DNA of 64,000 bases, taken from positions 112,250,930 to 112,314,929 of the forward strand of contig OX352762.1 in NCBI GenBank assembly GCA_947095585.1. The letters run 5' to 3'. This DNA comes from Nephrocerus scutellatus. Taxonomy: Eukaryota; Arthropoda; Insecta; Diptera; Pipunculidae. The translations under genes and the position numbers were made by a program. Of this stretch, positions 1 through 64,000 are shown in pieces. Each line of letters starts with the position of its first letter. The stretch's first letter is position 1. The notes under the pieces were generated by a model. The model did not search any database. It saw only the letters and a list, made by a program, of their open reading frames with translations, and had not been told where the DNA came from.

Positions 1-199
1 GTTTCTTTTCAACAGTACCCGATACAATAATTATTAAGAAAAAGGTAATTTTATGATACGAGGGTAGTTTTATCAGTCAGTGACTTTTTGAGTTTCCCCG
101 CGCAGTAACTTTAAATGCAACACTGCTCCCGTCAACTGCCATCTTTTAATAGACTACTGTCAAAGCAGAGAACCTCGTGAATTTTAACAAAATTGTAAA

Positions 200-690
200 A
201 AATCTAATTTCGTGTCCTTATGCATTTTTACGTAAAAAAAAAACATTCACCGAAACCAAGGAAAGTAACTGTGGACGAAACATGGATCCATCAAAACACA
301 CTAGAGACCAAGGAACAGTGGGTTTCTACGGGTGAACGTGCACCAAAGAAGGCCAAAGTGGGTCTGTCGGCCAACAAGGTTCATGGCCACAGTTTATTGG
401 GATGCACCGCGGTGTCATTCACATCCATTATTTTGAAAAGGGTATTCAGAGCTTTTGGACAGATTCGATTTTGATTTGAAGCAAAAACGACCGCATTTGG
501 CGAAAAAAAAGTGCTGTTCCATCAAGCAAATGCACGGGTGCACACGTGTGTAGTCACCATGGCAAAAATCCATAAATTGGGCTATGAACTGCTACCCCCA
601 TACAGAATACTCTTATTTAGTCCCCTGCGAATATTTCCTCTTTGCAAACCTGAAGAAATTGCTAGGCGGTAAGAGATTTGGGTAATCACT
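200..690 (+). mobile_element. Mariner transposase fragment, decayed
   Basis: Plus-strand pieces read VTVDETWIHQNTLETKEQW and GERAPKKAKVGLSANKV, then in another frame RPHLAKKKVLFHQANARVHT and MAKIHKLGYELL. These match the catalytic core of mariner transposases. The first catalytic Asp is kept (VDETW). The second, normally HQDNARVHT, is Ala here (HQANARVHT), and frames shift near 470 and 600. This is a dead copy, cut at about 690 by another element. Confidence 0.85.
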
Positions 691-1420
691 GAAACAAACG
701 GCTATTTTAAGGGCCTTGAGAAAACCTATTATTTGGAAGAAATAAAAAAATGGTGCTTCCAGCAGCGTTTTCGAAGAAAAATGCGTCAGTTATGCTACCA
801 CTCCAAACTGTCACTCTTGGTGGATGCATTGGCTTCTCTAAGATTACGTGTGGCTGTTCCGAACCAAAAATCCCGCAGTTCTACTTGTTTACATAGCCTC
901 TGATATGGAAATGCACTTCGTCTGACAAAATTATTTTTCGACCAAAATCAACGTCATTATCAAGCTGGTCTATGACCCACGCAGAGAACTGATATCGAGG
1001 GGGATGGTCATTTGTTTTCAACTCCTGAGTCACTTTGTGCAGTATTCTGCTTAGACTGGTGCGACTAATAGCCAGTTGCTTTGAATTCGCGTTCGCGTTG
1101 AGGTCGATGGATGGATGGATGGATGGATGGTCTTACTCTATATGCCACAGCCGCAATATTCTCGGGCGTGCGCACTTTCGGAGTCTTGGAACCGTTTCTG
1201 TTATCCAATAGTAGCCTTTCTCACTACCTTTCCTCACCAATTTCACCACATTGGTTCCGCTTGGCGCTCTTTCACGACCCATATTTATTTTTGCACCGTT
1301 TCGGCTACACAACAGTGATTTTGAAAATAAGTTTTCAATATTATGAAACGCTCCTCAACCGAAAACATGATTGTTTTGTGTGTTTTAAATATCAGACTGA
1401 CCAGCCGTCAATATTTTAAG
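690..1420 (-). mobile_element. Mariner-like (DUF4817/IS630-type) transposase fragment
   Basis: Read on the minus strand this gives FGRKIILSDEVHFHIRGYVN, QNCGIFGSEQPHVILEKPMH and PPRVTVWSGI, typical of the insect mariner-like family with an N-terminal DUF4817 helix-turn-helix. Upstream peptide near 1060-1180 (ENIAAV-like) is broken by a (GATG)n run at 1106-1130. It is degenerate in every frame. Confidence 0.75.
1106..1130. repeat. (GATG)n microsatellite
   Basis: About six uninterrupted GATG units inside the decayed minus-strand transposase. Confidence 0.95.
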
Positions 1421-3104
1421 CAAATCGTATAATCAAAAAGTGTTGTCAAAGCCTTTACTTTTACAGAAGACAGAACAGACCCGTTAATTCGAACCTTTAG
1501 CTACGAGAGCTTTATAATTCAATTATATACCTTGTGACTTTGCAAACAATAAAATAACTTTAATTACTCAACACCCTGTTAAATAAATGCTAAACGCAAC
1601 ATTTCATTCTTTGATTCTTTTATTCTTGTTTTTAATTAATAGTTTAGTTTTGAGCGTAAAAATTAGCTGGTGGGAAAACATTTTCTTTTTAAATGAACAT
1701 AAACTTTTGTAAGATAGAAGGTTAAAGATTATAAGCTTACATTATTATTTCTTTAATTAATAATTGAATAAGCTATCTACAAAAAATAAACATTAATATA
1801 AATGGCTTATATGTTCACACGATTAAAAACCGCATTCCTTCTATCGGTACATCGACCATCGAAAGTGAAAATTCGAACAGTAAGCGATTGAAATAGATGC
1901 AACTGAACATTCTTTGCTAGTTCTAGCATCAAGGTTTATATTCGCCAGTCAGCCAGTCAGCTAGTCGGCCAGTTCTCAGTTCTTAGTTGGCAGTGTCTGA
2001 GAAAGTCTTCTTGAAAGCTACTTCTGGTGCGTCAATAAGACCTTCAGTACAGGAGAGTTGTAGTCAGTGCGTATTATTTTTATGTTTTTATGCAAAAGAT
2101 ACTTCAATCCTCTTCTGTTCATTTACTATCTCATCATTCGCTCCATTCGTGAAAATACTTCGTACTACCTACTCTCATGTAAACAAAATACCAATACGAG
2201 TATATGAAACATTGAATAGTGTTCCTGTTTGTCTAGTATCGCGCTCTTAAGTCAGTAGATTTCTTCACACACCAAGCAACAATAGTCGCTTTAGATACGC
2301 ACCGGATAAAGAATCCAAACCAAGAAGAAGTAGTGGAGATGGCGTATAAGATCCAACGCGGAGACGATAAGGAGACTATTTTTACCAAAGAATATTATAC
2401 AGTACACAACTCTTGACTTAGTCACTGATGTTGTTTGTTTCTTCTTCTTCTTCTTATTTTTGCGTTGATGCAACCACACGATGAGGATGAGATGACTAAG
2501 AAAGACGCAGATTGAACGACGAACGAATTGTTTTAAGAATTGCGACAGGCTAGTGAAATCAAGCGGTGCAACAACGAAGCGCACCGCAAGTTCAAGGCTC
2601 TTTAATGGAATTCCTTCAAGTTGGCGTTTAATTTAAATTAAATTAAAACAGCACCAAATGTTGCCATACGCGCTAGTGGCTATAGTTGTATAGATGAGAT
2701 TGGTTGTTCATGTGATGCAAATTAGATGTGAAGATCGTATGCAAATGTGCAACATGGTTTGTCTTTCTATTTTACGAGTAGTTCTGATTATTTGTCTGTC
2801 CATTTGAATTTATATAGCATAATTTTTAGAGCTTTTCACTATGAGGCTTGTTTATTTTTGTGCAAAGCACATAAAATTGCAAATAAACCGAATATTTTAA
2901 TTTTTGCTTAAACTAAAAAGACATCTCCCTAATTTTCTCTCTCCTAAAAATACACCAGTTTTTACATTAGTTCTTTTTCTTAAATAAACGGAGACGTATT
3001 TTGTCTCTTATCAATGCTTAAAAAAGCAATCAGCTTATCGATCATTTCAAAAGATAAAGTAAATGTAATTTTATTATTAAAAAATTAAAAGAGCGTTCCC
3101 AAGC
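1421..3104. other. Upstream AT-rich region, no coding sequence recognised
   Basis: No protein match seen in any frame. It contains a CTT run near 2438-2455 and the TCAGT-rich stretch listed separately. It is probably the intron upstream of the first exon seen, because the start codon lies outside the window. Confidence 0.5.
1936..2270 (+). promoter_or_regulatory. Possible transcription start cluster or untranslated exon (weak)
   Basis: CAGT/TCAGT motifs recur between about 1944 and 1992 (cagtcagccagtcagctagt and cagttctcagttc), resembling the insect initiator TCAGT. They recur near 2041-2066 and at 2252. No TATA box is convincing. It could be an internal promoter of zip or chance. Confidence 0.2.
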
Positions 3105-3215
3105 TCTCCGCAGGCATTCAAAACGCAAGCTCACAGACATGTCGTCCTTTCTTCTAACTAAACCTTAACGCCCACGCTGTGCTAAGCCTAGCACTACGCG
3201 TAATAGGATGTAAAA
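3105..3215 (+). mobile_element. 3' end of jockey-like LINE
   Basis: The stretch with caggcattcaaaacgcaagc and taacgcccacgctgtgctaa is the same 3'-end consensus found at 18220-18310, 22900-23040, 23745-23890 and, inverted, near 61040-61130. It encodes the far C-terminus of the reverse transcriptase polyprotein in the fuller copies. Confidence 0.7.
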
Positions 3216-3269
3216 CATAATACATATGCACAAATTATATTAAAAAAGTTTTTCTTGAAATGGAGTTGC

Positions 3270-4745
3270 GGAATGGTGTAGTCTATGTTGTCTGGGATTC
3301 TGACTATTCTGGATAGAGGAGTGACCGATTTAATATCTAGGCCACTGGAAGATAGCATTAAGGCGGATAGCCGAACTAGCAGCTACTTTTCTGCTGTAAA
3401 TGTCGAATGGTATAAGGTCGAACAGAATGTCCAATGCGGCGGAGGGGGTTGTACGAAGTGCTCTGCTCATACTTAGACTAGCTGATCTTTGGACTTTGCT
3501 TAATTTGTCGAAATTTACTTTCTTATTTAAGGCAGTTCACCATACAGTCACACCGTATAGAAGAGTAGGTCTTACTACCGCTGTATATAGCCAAAGAGTT
3601 ATATGTGGTTGAAGGCCCCATCTGCGAACTCTTTCTTGTATGTTCGGTTTCCAAACTATTATGTCCAAAATAAGACCCAAATACTTGTCTTTATCAGAGA
3701 ATGCTAATACCTTTTATAGAAGGAGGGTTAATAAGTGGAACTTCATATTTCCTGGTGAATAGAACAAGTTCAGTTTTGTAAGGATTTACACCTAAACCAC
3801 AGCGATCTGCTCAGCAAGTTAGCTTGTTGAATGCATTTTACAGGAGTTCCTTTAAATTGTTCGGGTATTTTCCTGAGACGGCAATAGCAACGTCATCCGC
3901 ATAAGCGATTACTCTGCCGCCCTCAGCTCTTAGGCATACCAGCAGAATCATTCACCGCTAAGTTCCATAGGATGGGGGTTAGGACTCCACCTTGGGGTTC
4001 CTCTGCTGATAGATATTTTGGCAGACGACTGGCTTTTGGCTTTTAATTAATAATCCGACTTGTGAGCAGAAGATTAATTAATTTGCCAAGCGAGTCGTCC
4101 ACCCTTAAAGTCGACAGTGCATCCGTAATCACGGATGTGTTGCCTTCAATGTCTAGGAATACTACCATTGTGTACTCCTTGTAATGAAGGAAATGTTCAA
4201 TATAACGTACCAGTGTGTGCAGAGCTGTTTCTACAGACTTGCTTTTGCAATATGCGTGCTGATTGGTAGACAGGAGTATTTTGTAAATGCGTGTGCGTAT
4301 GTAGATATCAATCAGTCTTTCCAGTGTCTAACAGGAATGATGATAGACTGATAAGTCTGAGATCCATTGGACTAACATGCGAGCATTTGCCGGCTTTGGG
4401 TATGAAAACCACTTTACTTCTCTCCATAAACATGGAATATGGACCAGATCGAGACAAGGATAATATCTGAAGTCCTTTGCAGCTCGGCTGGAACTATGCC
4501 GTCAGTTCCTGCAGATTTGTATGGTTTCAAGCTTTGTAGCGCCCAAAGCAGTTTGTCCTTATTTATCAGTGCATTGTAGATAGTTGTACGAGTGCCCTAT
4601 AAAGGCTGACATTACTTAACACATTGGAGCTGCTCGTGAAGGTGGGTATCTAAAAGTCGATTGAGAGATTTTTCGCTTGAGGTAGTCGACGCGCCATCTG
4701 GCTTTTTTAGGCAGCTCGGTATTAGTGGATTGTTTGCGAGGATTT
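3270..4745 (-). mobile_element. I/R1-like LINE reverse transcriptase, decayed
   Basis: The minus strand reads, in broken frames, GVLTPILWNLAVN, then YADDVAIAV-type sequence with many stops (about 3880-3920), then TCGLGVNPYKTELVLFTRK-type sequence and a C-terminal part LYTAVVRPTLLYG. These are palm and thumb motifs of I/R1-type non-LTR retrotransposons. Frameshifts and stops throughout. Confidence 0.8.
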
Positions 4746-4764
4746 TTCTTAGCCTTACATTTAC

Positions 4765-5750
4765 ATTTTTATCACGATGAGATCACGAACGAGCAACGTT
4801 TGGAAATTATTTAAAATTACTATCGAAATTCTGAGTCGGCCGCAACTTTAAGAGCGCTTACTTCAATTTTCGATCGTAATAATCGTCCCACCACACAGGC
4901 TGTGCGAGCTATAGTGGAATCAACATATCCACTATTGAATTTTTACTAAATTTACTAAAGAACTGAAGCCTCTTGATCATTTGAAGCACCGAAACTTCTT
5001 CGATTGGGCTCTGCAAAAGTTTAAAAAGAAAATCCTGAAATCATCTTCAGCGATAAGTACATTTCTGGCTTATTAGATTTGTCAATAAGCAAGATAATCG
5101 TTACTGGACAGCAAAAAACCCACATGTGCTTCAAGAGACTCCAATGCATCAACAAAAAGTGGTGTTAGGGGTGTGATTGGACCGTATTTTTTCGTCGATT
5201 AAATCTATCGCTATGTTACGGTCAATGGCGTTCGCTATATTGCCATGTTGGAAGACTATTTTTGGCTAGAATTGGATGGACTTGAAATCAGATATATGTT
5301 GTTGCAGCAAGGTAGTGCCACATGTCACACAGCTGGTCAAACAATTGATCTATTCGAAATTCTATTCTATTCGAACTGAAATTCGGTAATTGTGTAATCT
5401 CGACAAATGATTCGGCCGAATGGCGAACTCGCTCATGCGATTTAACGTCGTAGGATTTCTGTTTATCGGGTTACGTTAAGTCACTGGTTTATGCCAGCAA
5501 GCCAAAAATTGCAGAGGAGCTCAGGAACAATGTCGAACGCGAAATTGCTTACGTTCTGGAAGGAAGAAAGAGATGTGGAAAATTGGTTCCAAAGAATCGA
5601 TTGCCGCAAACGTGCTCGCGGTGGTCATATGAACGAGATCGAATTCCATACTCAAATCTACCATGTGTACTACACCTGAAATCTCAATTATTCTGTGTTT
5701 TATTTAAATACAAAATTGTTATATCCTTATTAAAAAACCCTGTACAAACT
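4765..5750 (+). mobile_element. Mariner-like (DUF4817) element, nearly full coding length, dead
   Basis: The plus strand gives ITNEQRLEII and LRALTSIFDRNNRPTTQAVR (helix-turn-helix), NPHVLQETPMHQQKV, a DGLEIRYMLLQQGSATCHTA segment where the family has QQDGATCHTA, and a C-terminal CRKRARGGHMNEIEFHT. Order and spacing match an intact family member of about 330 residues. The catalytic Asp in QQDGATCHT is replaced, and frames shift often. Confidence 0.82.
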
Positions 5751-6547
5751 GTACATCATTGTATCAGAATTAAGATTCGTAATCTAGAATCTAGATCCAG
5801 TGCATTGAATAGAATCAGTGTTCTCCATGGGAGAACCAACTCTTATAACCACCACCGCTGATGACAGGCTTGGAGAGGGAGTCGGACCTCATTTTTACTT
5901 TCATACATTTTTTTATAAGTAAAAGGCATAATAAATGCATAGTCAAGTAATTAAGGCAGAAAATAATACTTACGAGTAGATACGAGTACCTAAAGTTTTT
6001 TTTTTTTTTTTTAATCCTTTTTACAACTATTTTTTAAACACTTTCAACTTCTCTGAGGTTCACTTGCACATGTCCTAAAGAGCTCAGCTAATGAAATATT
6101 TCGCTGCAACAAAGGTATAAATAAGAGCAAGGTTTGTACCCGAAAAACTCAGTTTCGTTTTTAAATTTACTTGCTGAAATGGAACTGAATCAAAAAATAA
6201 ATGTTTGTTTAATGTTTAAATATGAAATGCTTCTCAGCATTTTGCGTTAGTGGGATTGCATTATATCTGGGAAATTATAATGACTTCCAGTTCAGCGTTT
6301 CCCTTGGTTTATTTCTTCAGCTTGATACTAAACCACTGTGGTGGTGGCTGCAAAAAATTGCAATTTCTCAATTATCATGCGTGTCAAAGGGCAGACACTT
6401 GAAGATTTAAGTAAATTTCGCTCAATTGTCCGCTTTTCCTTTGTATCAGTTTAATAAATAATACATATAAGTAACCGTATATTCTTTTTTATTTTTCATT
6501 TTTACCCAAAAATTAATATTTTTCTTTTTACTTTGTTTATTTTATAG
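5751..6547. other. Intronic sequence before first zip exon seen
   Basis: A poly-T run lies at about 5997-6012. Nothing else recognised apart from the pyrimidine-rich tract and acceptor at 6478-6547. Confidence 0.5.
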
Positions 6548-62781
<56,234 letters not shown>

Positions 62782-63500
62782 CGAGTTTATTATTATTCAA
62801 AAAGTGATCTTTATCAATAGTTGTATCAAGCGGAAAGGAAAACAAACAAAAAAGTAAAGCCGGAGCTTTTAACAAATACACTCACACACACACTTACAAA
62901 GACAGACATTAACACCAGCATAAATGAGACAATTCCTAAAAACAATATCGATAACACTCGGACATTTTATAAGATAAAGTTTGATGTTATATACATAATA
63001 AATTATAAGAACGAATAAAAAGTAAGAAAGGGCGTGAAAGTAAATGCCGTTCTTTTACAAATATATATTATATTAATTAAATAGAAGCAAACAATAAGAG
63101 AGACCAATGTTTGTTTTTTCCTACAAATTGTAAGAGGGAATAATAAACAAAGAAAATTTATACTACAATAGCTTACCACATTTTTGATGCATTTATACAA
63201 CAATAAAAGGAAAACTAAAATTTCATTCATACATAACAAGAAAAGAACATTAAAACCACGAAACTAGTACACATACACAAACACACACACACACAAACTT
63301 AGCACTTTCATAAAAGACAATGATTATACATGAAAAACATACGAACAATTTAACCGAAAAGTGTCTGGAACAGATCGCGTCGACAGAGTTAGAGAAACAG
63401 GAACACTGCAAACAGAAAATAAAAAAAAACTCTCGCTCGCAATAACAAAAAAAAAACCAATTTGCCAAAAATTAAAACAAACAAAAATCAACAAAAAAAT
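62782..63500 (+). other. zip: zip 3' UTR with candidate polyadenylation signals
   Basis: A/C-rich non-coding sequence directly after the stop. AATAAA occurs at 62997-63002, 63014-63019, 63142-63147, 63202-63207 and 63418-63423. Several sites suggest alternative 3' ends, but which are used cannot be told. A short CA run lies near 63272-63296. The end shown is an estimate. Confidence 0.6.
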
Positions 63501-64000
63501 TTAACAGCCTATACTTTTAATATTACCGAGTAAAATAACAAAAAATGGTGTTTGTGGCATATTTTATTTTCCTAAAAACAATATTAAACCAAGAAAAGCA
63601 ACAAAAAAAGGGATACAAAACCGAACAATTAACGAAACATAAAACAGATTAATTTTTAAGTATTGTAAATTAGAATTTAAACACAAAAATATGAAATTAT
63701 GTTATTCAAAACTATGTGTTAATGATAATATTTTTATTTTTTATTTTTTAACAAATACTAAATGTTTAATCATTTTATTGGTTTTTGATTTCTCTCTCTA
63801 ACTGTCGTAATTTTTATGTCCGTATTTCGTCACCAATTACCAATATCTCGCCAATATTACTTGAGCTCTGCTTCAACTTACACCTTCTCTGTACAAGTGC
63901 CATTTTTCACAGCATATTACTCTCCTCCCTCGTGGTGGTCGATAAGCAAACGTAAAGCTGGAAGTAAAAATATAAACCAAGCTTTACTTTTTCTTACATT
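63501..64000. other. AT-rich sequence downstream of zip, nothing recognised
   Basis: No coding sequence or known repeat seen. It may still be the distal 3' UTR or intergenic DNA. Confidence 0.5.

Noticed and set aside
1..6547. First coding exon of zip inside the window
   Set aside because: No stretch encoding the expected N-terminal peptide, with a donor in phase 0, was found on the + strand.

Overview
The window is eukaryotic: AT-rich DNA carrying one long protein-coding gene on the + strand, cut by canonical GT-AG introns and filled with decayed transposons. The gene is non-muscle myosin II heavy chain, called zipper (zip) in flies. The protein matches my memory of the fly zipper protein closely, and the transposon set (mariner, jockey-like and RTE-like LINEs, a Helitron, TA-flanked MITEs, a tRNA-derived SINE) suggests a higher fly with a large genome, possibly a tephritid. 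The species is inference.

Gene layout. Nine constitutive coding exons are placed to the base: 6548-6763, 27010-27166, 37244-37365, 49499-49591, 53107-55846, 55912-56216, 56617-58443, 58511-58674 and 62658-62781 (stop). All phases join cleanly and give 1915 residues. The first exon opens at a splice acceptor in the N-terminal SH3-like fold, so the start codon lies before base 1. The motor half is spread over about 47 kb of large introns (20.2, 10.1, 12.1 and 3.5 kb). The neck and rod are compact (53107-58674, introns of 65, 400 and 67 bases). A 4.0-kb intron then separates the C-terminal tail exon, followed by the 3' UTR with several AATAAA signals.

Two extra exons are proposed. At 44801-44824 is an in-frame 24-base micro-exon (GPHPALII) at the loop-1 site of the motor, behind a 189-base stretch with no AG. 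At 58826-58916 is an alternative last exon that swaps the 40-residue Ser-rich acidic tail for a 29-residue tail, again behind an AG-free stretch of 145 bases. A perfect 112-base tandem duplication at 49285-49508 duplicates the acceptor of the exon that starts at 49499.

The remaining DNA is introns plus about 6.5 kb upstream. Recognisable pieces include two kinds of mariner-like element, a Tc1 remnant, jockey-like and I/R1-like LINE fragments with endonuclease, reverse transcriptase, RNase H or C-terminal finger regions, RTE-like LINEs, one Helitron with both ends, two foldback MITEs, a tRNA-derived SINE family and an unnamed interspersed repeat with four copies. No second host gene, tRNA or rRNA gene was recognised.
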